From NCBI RefSeq assembly GCF_964340395.1, contig NC_135555.1, positions 1,543,501 to 1,607,500 of the forward strand: 64,000 bases of DNA. The letters run 5' to 3'. The notes under the pieces were generated by a model. It searched no databases. It saw only the letters and a list, made by a program, of their open reading frames with translations, and was not told the origin of the DNA. Position numbers and translations under genes: made by a program. Below are positions 1 to 13,100 of the stretch, piece by piece (position 1 is the stretch's first letter; every line of letters starts with the position of its first letter). The stretch comes from Glandiceps talaboti (taxonomy: Eukaryota > Hemichordata > Enteropneusta > Spengelidae).

Positions 1-29
1 TCATTTATCTTTCCAGGGACTTCAAGTTC

Positions 30-470
30 TTCTGTATGTCTACACGTACTGACAGCCATACTCCTTGCTGTACCTGTCTGAGGACTGATACCCTTTTTTG
101 TACATCAACATTTGTTGAAGGCTTTACTCATTCCCTTTCTCTTTTAAGGCTTAAAGGGTTATGTTCACACTTATTGATAGCCATACTCCTTGCTGTACCT
201 GTCTGAGGACTGATACCCTTTTTTGTACGTCAACATTTGTTGAAAGCTTTACTCATTCCCTTTTAAGGCTTAAACGGTTATGTTCACACTTATTGATAGC
301 CATACTCCTTGCTGTACCTGTCTGAGGACTGATACCCTTTTTTGTACATCAACATTTGTTGAAGGCTTTACTCATTCCCTTCCCATACCTGTCTGAGGAC
401 TGTTAACTTTCTGTACATCTATACTTGTTGAGAGCTTTACTCCTTTACTTAGCTGTGATAATACTTGTAA
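30..470. repeat. degenerate tandem repeat, period about 119-125 bp
   Basis: A block beginning 'ccatactccttgctgtacc' recurs with starts near 51, 176 and 295, plus a partial copy near 384. Each is followed by 'aggactgatacccttttt' and 'gtacatcaacatttgttgaa'. Copies differ by small indels and decay further to about 560. No coding potential; probably gamma-SNAP intron or 3' flank. Confidence 0.8.
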
Positions 471-1047
471 GTTTTTATACATATGTCTACACTTATTGAT
501 GCTTTTATTCCTTCTCTTAGCTGTCTGAATTGTACATCAACAAAGGTTTCACTCCTTTCAGCGCTGTCTGAAGACTGTGATTTTTGTTTTTAAGTCTGTA
601 CTTATTGACAGCGTTAGTATATACTAGCTGTCCTGCGATTCATTTTTGTTTCAATCCTCCATATAAACTGTATCCATCTTATAAAATAAAATGCTTTCGG
701 CATGCCCAGACCCATGGATGCAAGTTACCAGCAGGTTTCTCTCATAACTTGTCCATGTTAATAAATTTTAATCGCAGGTTAACCTCGCTGGAGATATCTA
801 GTCCCACCTGATGAAGTATTTGCCAAGTTGGATGAACGAGACAAGACTACTTGCATCAACCAATCGCATACAAAACACAAGAAGCACGAAAATGCTTAAT
901 TACATAAATTAATAAATAGTAGATGCAAGTTACTAGAGAAACCCACTTGTGACTGATGTCCACAGGTCTGTGAATGATGAATTGTATGGCCACACATAGA
1001 TATGCATTTGTACATCAAAACATTAGGTTGGATTACACGACACCTAC

Positions 1048-1114
1048 CTCAACAACTTCACATGCATGTTCATACAATTCAACTGCTCTGGCAGGCCTTG
1101 CAGTTTCCAACATT
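1048..1114 (-). CDS. NAPG: gamma-SNAP exon
   Basis: Acceptor ...ttttttcag and donor gtaggt. The first base completes Lys, then MLETARPARAVELYEHACEV followed by VE, matching human KLIENVDPEKAVQLYQQTANVFE. It ends in phase 0. The next exon (human NEERLRQAVELL region) was not found to the left within the window. Confidence 0.92.
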
Positions 1115-4100
1115 CTGAAAAAACAAGATTATACAACTCACTGAATTTATATCCACTAATCTACTGGTAAATATAAACAGAATAAGCCAAAAGTTGTAAC
1201 ATCTCTTACAACAAAAATCATGTAACCTGAAACAAAACATCGTCTGACTCAGCAAAAATCGTACCAACATTGCTACACTTTATTGCCTGGCCAGACAAAT
1301 ATCTCAGAAACATTGCTAAATCTTATCATAATAAAAATCTAATTAACTTTTCCACATGTTATCATCTGTCATGACAAGAATTGAAGTAGAATTGTTGCAA
1401 TTTAGTCAAATGATCTCAAAAATATCAGAATGAATGCGCCAACATTTGGTTTTGCTTCATGTATTGTCCTTGTACATTTAACTGATAATGGTAGCTCACT
1501 GTCAGTGCAAAGAAAGTGTAGCAATGTTGGTTAAGATGTATGTCATGCCAGACGCTTAAAGAAGCAATGTTGGTAAGATTTTGTCATGCCAGATGATAAA
1601 ATGTAGCATTCATAGTACGAATTTCGTCCAGCTGGCAAAATTTAGTTTCAGTTTTCATGATGTTTGTTGTAATACTCTCGTACACTTTGTGCAAACAATT
1701 TATTTTCTATTATCAAAATCCTGGGATTCTTGTCATAGTGTTCAAAGATGTACATTGATATCGTCCTAGTTTCCTTCACAAAACCTAAACATGAGTGAAC
1801 AACAGAAAACTGTATATTGTAATTGGTGTATACACAGTCTCTCTAGGTGGTGTTGTAAAGTTCAAACCAACTATGAATAGCACATGGCAGTCATTGCCCA
1901 CAGATGACGTGACAGCTAACAACACCTAATGAACAGAAACATCTTTCCTCACCATGAGGCCATGTAGAAGCATTCATACATTACAAGAACAGTACTCTAT
2001 ACAATGTACAATGTAAAGTACTTTCAACTTTGCATCTAAGTTCATCTTGTGACTGAGGAACTGTGGGTATAGAAGTATGTTGACCAACTTGCATGGAAGT
2101 ACCAAACAGCGATCTACACTTTTGTATTGGAGTTTGACATTTTCTTTGTTTAATTTTTGGTGCCTGGTATCTTGCCAAAAAGCTAAATTTCACTCTTCAC
2201 CTTGTGTATGTGTATTTTCATTTCACTGAAGAGGTTGCCATCGCTTACTGTGCAAAGTCTTAAAACTGCATTAGCTGTTACTGGACCACTTTTTGAAACT
2301 CTTAGATAATAATAACTTATACCATGCATGAGCCAAGTTGAACAAAAAACATGGAATATATACTCTGGTCGTTCTATGTCATGACAATTTGCGTCTATGT
2401 CACGACAACGTGTGTCTACGTCACTGGTTCTGCTGCTATGTTCAAAATATGAGTCAAAACGTTCAGAATTGTCATTACTTTCCCCTATTTTCTTTGATAT
2501 TACTGGCACTGGTATAATAATGTGATTCTCCAATATTTTTCTTCATTCAGCTTGGAAATACTTGTGACGTAAGGGTTGTCACTACTCGTCTAGCAACTCA
2601 TAGTGGCAAAGCCACCTTGGGTCCTTCATATTTTCCAACAAAGAAAAAGATTGGGGAATAACATTGAATTATTCTCTATTGTACATTGTACCATGAACAG
2701 TATTGAATCATCTATAGGTAACAATGTGTGTATAGTTGTAAACATAACAAGGTAAAAAATGGCACCAATGGCATTGTAACACAAGTGTACAGTTTTTAAA
2801 AATATTTATCCACACGATGATCCATGCTAGATATAGGTGTTCATTTGCTGAATGATTATCCAGTTGACTATCCAGCCCTGTTGTTATCTTTGCAATATAC
2901 ATGATCATTTCGCTGTTGCTATGGGCATGGTCTTGTTGCTAGGTATATTTGCATATACTTTTTGGATGTTTATTCACTTGTCTAAGAATCCCTGTTGTTA
3001 TCTTTGTGAAATTCACTATTGTTTGGCTGTTGCTATGGGCATGGTTGCTAGGGATATTTGCATACATTTTTTGAACATTTACTCACTTGCCTACCAGATG
3101 ATATTGTTATTTTAGCAAAATATACTGGCATTTGGTTGTTATTAAGGGCATGGTCATGGTTGCTAGGGCCAATTGTATCAAAATATTTTGAACAAAATCT
3201 GCAGAATAACACTTCTAGAAACATCTCATCAAATCTCAGTCCCTTTGGCCAAGTACTTTTTGAGATATAAATTTTTGACCAAATTGAACACTTTAAACCT
3301 AATTTGCATATCACTGATGAAATCATTATATGCTTAATATGTCTTCATCTACACTCCCTGAGATGCATACAATCTGATACACAAGGCACAGCTTTAAAAT
3401 TGGTGATTGATATCATAAAGATTTTTTTAACTATATTGTCTGGTTGAAATTAATCTTATTCTGACTAGTAATAAATGACATCTTAAAGCAGACATTACTG
3501 CAATAAATCCATTCACTGGTTTTCACTTACCACAATGTCAACCGATTAAAAGTGCATTACTTAGCCCTCATTAACATTCCCCACGTCTCTCACAGTCAAG
3601 TACAAGGTAAATATTTTGGCATACTCAATGTCACTAGTGTTCAAACCTGTACCTGGTATATATGTTTACATTTGGGTACTCTGTCAACACTGTGTGCATT
3701 TAGACATAAGTTGTTTGAACTACTTGTATATGTAGCTATTATTAGGCCAATCACAATACCAGGTATGTCTTACACTTGAAGTTCATGCCTGAAGACCTCA
3801 AACCTGTAATACCACATCAATGTGTAGTGACACACGGTTGAGATTCCCTATATGAATAAAACCACTGCCCAACTGGCATAATATGGGAATACACACAAGT
3901 GACACACGGTTGAGATTCCCTATATGAATAAAACCACTGCCCAACTGGCATAATATGGGAATACACACAAGTGACACACGGTTGAGATTCCCTATATGAA
4001 TAAAACCACTGCCCAACTGGCATAATATGGGAATACACACAAGTGACACACGGTTGAGATTCCCTATATGAATAAAACCACTGCCCAAATGGCATAATAT

Positions 4101-7100
4101 GGGAATACACACAAGTGACACACGGTTGAGATTCCCTATATTAATGAAACCACTGCCCAAATGGCATAATATGGGAATACACACAAGTGACACACTGTTG
4201 AGATTGCCTATATGAATAAAACCACTGCCCAAATGGCATAATATGGGAATACACATATGCATTGTCTATTCTCAGTGATTTATACTAGGTGCAAACCAAG
4301 TTGTATGTATTTGAACAGAAAATGTGAAACTCATAGTATGGTCATACTGTGTCAATCACAACAACACGCATCTGTGTCACTTTGTCATAGACAGTACTTG
4401 AAATGTAAGTCAACACATTCAAATGTTGCCCCAATGTTTTTTTCTTTGTAAGCTTCTGTAGGTATATACATGTAATTATACAATTCTCCAATATTTCTTC
4501 ACTCAGATGGCAAAGGGGTTTTGTCACAACTTGTTTAACAGTACCCCTTATGACACTCATATTTTCCCCAACTGAACCGTCAAAAGTACTGGGAAGAATA
4601 TCTACATATTGCATGTACTTACTTTGCAGCTCTTTCTAGTGTCAATGCTGCAGTATCTGGTGTACCATGTTCTCTGTACATCTCAGCTGCTTGTGACATT
4701 AAATCTGCAGCACCGTCCATATTTTTCATTTCCTACATTCAAAACAGAAAATTGATAACAATACAATCATTTCAAGATTTTACCAACAATTACTTGTCAG
4801 CAATTTGTGCCTGACTTGGTATTTTTACTTTTGGTCACGTGGCCTATACATATGCAGCAGGTGAACAATGAATATGCATGACTCCTAAGTGCCTACTACC
4901 TTCAGTGAAAACACCATTGATATTTATTGTTCAACTATTCCATTCTGTGGTGTTTCTCTGAACTCATGTGTAATGTAAGTGATGTAAAATCATGTAAAAA
5001 TGACTCTCCAGAACCCAAAGTTAATCAAAATGCCTTTATTTCCTGGTTGGGTGTTCCCCTTTAAGCTAACTCATGTATCAGGACCAAACTTTGTCGTGAC
5101 ACACTTCTGTGAGCAAGAAATATGGTAACTCATAGAAGGGATGATTTAATGGTAGACACTGAGAGATGCAATTGCAGTTTAGCTTTGTGAGAGTTCAGAT
5201 AATCAAACAGGGACAAGATTACTTTACATTGTGGACATACTAGGCATCAAAATAACCAATATAATGTGTACAGAATGTTCAGATAATCAAACCAAGACAA
5301 GGTTACTTTATGTTGTGGACATACTAGATATCAAAATAAACAAAATGTACATAGTGTTCAGATAATCAAAATCAACCACCATCTCTTTTATCTGGGAACT
5401 TTTTTACATTGCTAGTTTATTCATTGGAAGGATTCCCCCCCCAAGAGAGTAGAGAAATGTTGACAAGAATAACATGTAAATGTTCTGAATGGTTCATCTT
5501 ACCTTCATCATCATTGCCGCATTCTCATACGCTTTAGCACTGTGAAATAATCTGATTAGTAAATGTCAAGGACTTAAAGCTCATTTCTTATCGCATGTTT
5601 TGCAATAATTAACTGAAAGTTTATCACAAGACATCAATCATCTTACATTCCTTCAATAAGAATTGATAACAACCAGTTGTGTGAAATCAAGATCTTGTCA
5701 AGCACCCAAGCAAAACATAACATGTACATGTAATCCATATTTGGTTGTCATATACATTTGTGTCTATGTCCAAACTTTGTACAACTGCCGACATCAGACT
5801 GTGGACAAACGGAACCTGTTACAAACAGGGAAAATAAAGAACTGAACTGGATTAATAACACTTGGCACAGCACGTTGGAAGTACAGAGATTTGTATTACA
5901 TCCCATCATTTTATAAGAACAGTTCTAAGGCCACTCAAACAAATTTCCAGTTCCCCTGGCATTTCATGTACACATAAAGAGGCCATAAAACTGTTCTTAT
6001 CAAACCATATGGTGTGTAATACAAGTCTCTGCTGTTCCAACATACTGAGCCAAGTGTTATTAATCCAATTCAGTTGTCTGCTTTGAATTCCCTGTTTGTA
6101 ACAGTTTTTTTTGTCCACGGTCTGATGTCTGCAGTTGTATTTTGACATAGATCTTGTACATAAATCAGATCTGGTTGATTTTTGAACCCCAGCATTCCCA
6201 TGTACTGGCGCCTGACTTGTTTGTTGTTATGACTTATATTTAGTTTATGAAGTTCACACAAGGTCATGTTTTCATCTAGCTTTTCCTTGCAACAGATGTT
6301 TGTAAAAATGTCAACTAAGAAACTGAGGTTATTGACATTGAAGCAGTGTTTGCTGAGAATTACAAGGCTTCAACATGTATATGTTTGTAAACAGAGAGGT
6401 TTAGCTGCATGTAGTTATGTGTGTGGTTCCATACATGTGTGTGGTTCCATACATGTAGCGTCATAGTCACGTGATTCAAAGGTAACACACACATGTTCCA
6501 TAGCTGATGTGTGGTTCCATACTATCCTCATTCCATATGACTGATATAAAAATAAATTTATTGGAAGTGGCACAAGCTGAGTTCATAAGCTTTTTGCTTT
6601 ATGAAAATACTTACAAAAACATCACATCACTTAACTATCTAGTATAATATTGATGTCGATGTATACCTTCAATGACATTATCATTTGTGTTCTGGCATTG
6701 TTAGGACTGTTGATTGTATTTTTGGATACATATAATAAATTATGTCATCGGATCATTATATCCTAATACCAGGTTTGAGTTCAGTCAATTACAAGTGATG
6801 GTTTAAGAGTATATCAGTTAGTAGAATACTGTGAGTACCTTTTAATTACAAGTGATGGTTAAGTATTCATCAGTAAGTAGAATACTATGAGTACCTTTTA
6901 AAATATGCAGAAAAAAAATGACATCTCAAAACATATACACCCAGCTTGTGTGCCTTCAATCAAAGGAAATATTTCTGACGAGAAATAACATTTTCAAAGT
7001 CACAGATGGTTGCAACAAGTGTTTCCAGGTGAAAGTCCATTTCAGATGATTACACTGCAAAGGAGTAATATAAAACATGCACTAATATTTTTGACATACA

Positions 7101-10100
7101 TCTTGTGTGAAGTTAACTCCATACTAGGTCACATTTCCTTGTACCTTGTATCTATTCCATGCAACAGATGTTTATAAAGGTTGTTGCCATTCCTATAGCT
7201 CTTACATGACATCAGGCCAAAAAAAAAAAAAAAAATTGTTTCTGGTCAGGACAGTTTGTCTAAAATGGTGCGACGATGTGATTTTTTTTTTAAATTCTCA
7301 ACAAATCTGTCACTCAGTCCACTATTTATGGCAGTTACTGTTCTTTTTATTTAGTATTTTAGAGCAAGTGTGTATGTGGGGCAGATGTTCATGATTGGCT
7401 CTGCAGTTGTCTTCACTGAAGTAGGGAGGGTTATTTTTGTGTTTCTCCACAGATCTGCAGACTACATGGACTGGAGGAACACAAAAAAAAGACTGACACA
7501 AGGGTATTGAAGTGTTTCGCGTGGTGACCAGAAACAATTCATTTTTTTTTGCCTTACACTTCATTTTTTTTGACATACATACTTACTGAAGTTCAGAAAA
7601 GGTTACATTCTCATAGAGTTTTCCTTCCAACAGATGTTTGTTGAAATGTCAACTGAGGTAGTTCACATTACTTGTTGAAAAATGGCAATAACAATAATAA
7701 TAATATGTTCTTTTACCACAAACAGGTAATGTTTTGCCTGTTCCGGTTGACAAGATGTCGCAAACTGTCTGTTTATTAGCTTCAACAGGCAAATTGTTAC
7801 TTGTATTAAAGTAATAAAAATCCTTGGTCATGGTACAAGAACGTATTATTACTGACTTGATGAACACATTTAAAAAATGGCAATAATAGTTTTTAAATGT
7901 ATATATTTTTAAATATCACCATCACTTGTCTATTACACATGGTTTGAAATAAAAGTTACATCTAATGCTACTCTATTCCATACCACTTTACTATACTATC
8001 CCCGATAATTTCACCAAATCAGGATGGAGATAGTTTTAAAAATGTAACTGGGGTAGTTATCATCATACATTAGAAGCAGTATTTGCTGAAAACAGTATAG
8101 TTTTTACATATGTACATTTTAACATATCAACCTCACTTTACTAAGTATAACACATGATTTCAAAAGAAAAGTTGCATTTTTAGCAACTCTGTTATTCCAT
8201 AACTGCTCAACTAAATCCTCAATAATTTTACAAAAGCCTGACACTAATTTTTTTATAGCCATTTGAAGATTAAAAAACGGCTTTATTACATGTTTCCTAG
8301 TACAAATTACATTGCAAATAATGACAACACATCCGATTGAAATAAAACATCAAATTATTTTCTCAGAAACACAATGAGAAACTTGTTTTTTTAAAAACAA
8401 TTACGTAGTGTAGATGTTACACACGGTATTGAATCATCTCTTAACTCCATAAGCTCAATGACAAATCATGAACCAAAAGTTGTTCATGCAAATGAGTAAA
8501 CCTCCAACTGTTAGAATGATGTAAACAATGTATAAGTAGTGTACTGAGCCAATCAATATACCATATTTGGACATTATAATGTAACTGCCCCAAATAAATA
8601 CCAGTTTATCGTTGGGCAGAATTCTGTAATTGATATGATTTTAATGACTGTATGGGTGGCTTCAGTTGAATTTGAAATTTCAACCCAGGACCTCATTGAG
8701 TTAGACGTAAAGAGAGATGGATTGATGCACAGATACTACAATTACTGAAAGGATACGCTTTGTTGTTTTGAAGGGCTTGCGCTGATCTCATATATGCCAT
8801 CTTAGCTTGATCGTATGACTTAGCATTCTTAAAACAGACAGCTGCAACAAACATGGCAACATAAATATAATGTATACATATCAAAATACACAAAACATGA
8901 TATACTGTCTTAATAAACTCAAACAGGTTCAAAATATGATGTAATATGATGTATCAAGACTGAAGAAATACATTAAACTTAGGAAAATATCTGTAAATTT
9001 TGATGGAATGAATTCATAATTTTCCAGGATCCAATATTTAGTGTTCCTATCATTCAATTTCGTTTAATTAATTAATACCATATATATGTACCAGCAATTA
9101 CTTGCACAGTTGAGCATACATACTAGTGGTATTTGCAATGCAATGCAATACCAAAAACATTATTACATACCTGCATGCAAATGATATGCAAATGAGGACC
9201 TGATCATTCATTGTACACTAAAATACATGATTATACACTATGATTTTTATGGAAATTTACTGTTTTGGATAAACATATGTAAGAATAACAGAACCCCATT
9301 CTGCGTGAGTTCCAGTGTGGGTACTCTGGGGTTTTTGCACTTGTGCTTGCAGTGTTTTCTGCTGTACTTTTCATAGCATAGTACAGCTTGAGAGTGTACA
9401 GCCACTTAGAATACTGCAAGCACTCATGTATATACCCTGAGTACACCACATTTGCACTCACATGTCATGGGGTTCTGTCATATTCTTGTCATCTATGTAA
9501 GTAGGACATGACATCACTGCAAATCATTTTTGACAATTCCTTTATGTCTAGAAAACTTGTCATGAGATAGTTCTGTCTGTATCTGTGTCAGAAATAGCAG
9601 CTGGTAAATAATATGACTGACAGTGAGAGAGTGCTCAGTCACACTGGATAGGTGAGAGAAAGTACTCCGTCACATTGAGATTTGGAAGATGTCTGTATCC
9701 CTGTGTGGTATCTGATATCAACAAGGAGTTATTTGAAAATATATTTTTGCACATATTCTGTGAGGGGGCCATTTCCCCTAGATAATTCTTAAAAGACCTC
9801 CCACAAATAAAAGTGGTGAACTGCTTTGAGTAGCTGAACTTGACATGGAGTCAGTCATTGTACACTGCCTACAGTCATGACAGTCAGACATGTTACATAT
9901 GTTATTATTTATAACCATTGAAATATCAGGCAGTAATTAGTAAATTCACACTACTCAAGCACCACTGTTAACGTTCCTATCACTTCATTTCCCTTGATAG
10001 TCTAAGAACATATCTCTTCTTTTTGACATCCTTCCAACTTGAACACATTACTGTTAAGACATTAAGTCTATTGCCAAACTTAAAGATGACCTTGAAAAGT

Positions 10101-13100
10101 CTTGGCACAAATGTGGTATTTGGTGTTACATGCTCTAAAGAATTGTTTACATAAGGGGTAAGGGCTGAGAAACTGGTAACATGTTAAATACTGTCCAGAT
10201 AAAGACAAAGAAGTGAAATATTGGGTTTGGTGGCTGTTTAAATATAATTTAGCAGTTAGCAGTTTGAAGTTCACTGTATCAAGCAGGTACTCAGAAATGA
10301 CTGTAGTCCTTTGCATCTTTTTTACTTCGTTCAGAAAGACACAGGCATCTTTCCCCATCCATGCCAAAGAACACTGCAGTATGATGCATTTGAAGACTTG
10401 ATTACTTTTTACAATAATTGCATCCAAAATATCAACACTTGGTAGCTATTTTTATATTTTCATTGCAGACGTCAAGAAGTATTGGTGTATCTGATATCTT
10501 AGGTCAGATCAGGTTACCAATTCTTGCACTTTTGTAGGAACTATGAGGTATTCTTGTGTTGGTATGTTATCATAATAACGCTAGCGACCTTGAAAATAAG
10601 GTTAAAGTAGTGTAATCTTGGTCCTCATGGGAGGTATGATTGAACTGGTATGTTCTCACTTTCACACAAGTGTCTCAGCATCACTGTGAATGACTTCAGA
10701 GAAATTTGAAGAACCTTTTATCTCTTAACTGGAAATGATTGACTATGAAGAAAAAAGAGACACTCATTGTCCGTAGGAAAGGAAGTGTCAATGACTTGCC
10801 AGAAAATTGAAAGACATGTTTCAATGAACTGTACATAACTAACTCAGATGACAACCATAACACTGTATTTTTCTTTGAACTAGAAATGAATGACTTTTGG
10901 AAATAAATGTGGGGCATGAATTTTAAATTAAGCTGACTTTGAGATAAGGGAATTAGATGGTGATTAAAAGACATTTCCTATGAACTGGAAGATAACTGAA
11001 AGACATTTATCTCTGAACTAGAAATAATTGTCTTGAAAATACCTAAAATGCATTTATCATGAACTGGAATTGACTGATGTAGACAGTTACTACAAGGCAT
11101 TCATGCATGTACAGTGTAGACAGTTACTACAAGGCATGATTCATGCATGTACAGTGTAGACAGTTACTACAAGGCATTCACGCATGTACAGTGTATAGAC
11201 TGACACCAGTCACTTGGCAGATTTTTTTTTTTTTAATGTCTTATTTTTTCAGATGTTTTCAGTTTGCTATTGATTTTTTGTTTTGTAAATAAAAATGTCC
11301 TCAACTTTTAAAAAAAATGTAAGCTACTGGTCTCTCAGGGCTTTACGCGTCAAGCAACTGTTTGGCAATCACTCGGTCAGGGCTTTACGCGTCAAGCAAC
11401 TGTTTGGCAATCACTCTGTCAGGTTATCATGTCACATAAAAGAACAAAGTTGTGTTTAAAAAAAGAAAGAGAGCATTTTATTGAAATAAAGAATGAAAAA
11501 ACCCAGAAACTGGAACAAATAAGAAGTTGACTGACTTCAAAAATAATCTAAATACATTAATCTTGACCTCAAATACTATCACAGCCTAGGAAGTTGCCAA
11601 TACCTTCTCACTAAGCCACTATTCTAAGTAATTTTCCTGACAAAAACCAAAGAAGGGTGTCCTCAGTTGGCACTCAATGGCTGATGCTGGTAATGCCATG
11701 GCTTTACTGATGAAATCTGAAATCAGATCTACAACAAAATCTAATGAATCAATTATTTTCTCATAGACAATCTATCCATAAAATTTCAAATAAGTTATTG
11801 AGATATCTGTTAACAAACTCACACACAGATAAATGGGAGTTAAAATATAGCTTTGTTGGCAGATATAATAAATCATATTAGAGATGATTTTCTATATTCG
11901 CTATTAAAGATGCAAGCAATTAGGGTGGCCTTACTTAATTTATGTTTTTCATAACCCAAGTGACCCTATTATTCTTTTAATCTGGTGAAATAACAATAAA
12001 AATTGACATCTGTATGACAGGATTTTACCAAAACACAATGTTACCGATTGTCTGATGTTAAACCCACGAGCTGAGTGAAAAATATCGTTTATTGCTGCCA
12101 TTTTGAAAATAAATGATTCAAAGTTTCCCACTGACTTTAATTATCATTTCTAAGTCATTCAGACTGTTAAAGTATCATTATCAAATGAAAGTATCACCAA
12201 CATGTACACATACTGTAATTACTGTTCTTTTTAAATTTTTAACAAACTGACCGACCCACCCATACAGTACAGACACCCCACACTAGGGCTGTCAAAAACA
12301 TAGAATACAGTACAGACACCCCACACTAGGGCTGTCTAAAACATAGAATACAGTACAGACACCCCACACTAGGATTGTCTAAAACATAGAATACAGTACA
12401 GACACCCCACACAAGAATTGACTGAAACATAGAATACAGTACAGACACCCCACACTAGGATTGACTAAAACATAGAATACAGTACAGACACCCCACACTA
12501 GAATTGACTGAAACATAGAATACAGTACAGACACCCCACATTAGAATTGACTGAAACATAGAATACAGTACAGACACCCCACACTAGAATTGACTAAAAC
12601 ATAGAATACAGTACAGACACCCCACACTAGGATTGTCTAAAACATAGAATACAGTACAGACACCCCACACAAGAATTGACTGAAACATAGAATACAGTAC
12701 AGACACCCCACACTAGGATTGACTAAAACATAGAATACAGTACAGACACCCCACACTAGAATTGACTGAAACATAGAATACAGTACAGACACCCCACACT
12801 AGAATTGACTGAAACATAGAATACAGTACAGACACCCCACACTAGGATTGACTAAAACATAGAATACAGTACAGACACCCCACACTAGAATTGACTAAAA
12901 CATAGAATACAGTACAGACACCCCACACTAGGATTGACTCAAACATAGAATACAGTACAGACACCCCACACTAGAATTGTCTAAAACATAGAATACAGTA
13001 CAGACACCCCACACTAGGATTGACTCAAACATAGAATACAGTACAGACACCCCACACTAGGATGGACTAAAACATAGAATACAGTACAGACACCCCACAC

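Larger units (their letters stand above)
6248..8110. repeat. degenerate repeat family around 'caacagatgtttgt'
   Basis: Related segments near 6248, 7108, 7588 and (partly) 8010 share 'gaagttcac..aggtcacatttt', 'ccaacagatgtttgt' and 'aatgtcaactgaggtagtt', each followed by text like 'gaagcagtgtttgctgaga'. They look like old, diverged tandem or dispersed copies of one element, interrupted by the TIR element at 7215-7553. Confidence 0.55.
5540..8756 (-). other. NAPG: probable U12-type (minor spliceosome) intron of gamma-SNAP
   Basis: The donor reads GTATCCTTTC on the minus strand, matching the U12-type donor consensus (A/G)TATCCTTT. TCCTTGAC, matching the U12 branch-site consensus TCCTTRAC, lies at 5572-5565, with its branch adenosine about 26 nt upstream of the CAG acceptor. 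With these borders the flanking exons join in frame as NNKA/AKAYEN, three residues shorter than human at this turn. The 3.2-kb intron also carries a large foldback (5762-6152), a TIR element (7215-7553) and degenerate repeats. Confidence 0.7.

Noticed and set aside
3827-4258. CRISPR-like regular repeats (also 12264-13288)
   Set aside because: Units are contiguous with no unique spacers and the context is eukaryotic; they are minisatellites.
8741-8757. Extending the gamma-SNAP exon to include YPFS with a donor at ...ttcag|ta
   Set aside because: It keeps human length but needs a TA donor. The GTATCCTTT donor with a matching U12 branch site is a better explanation.
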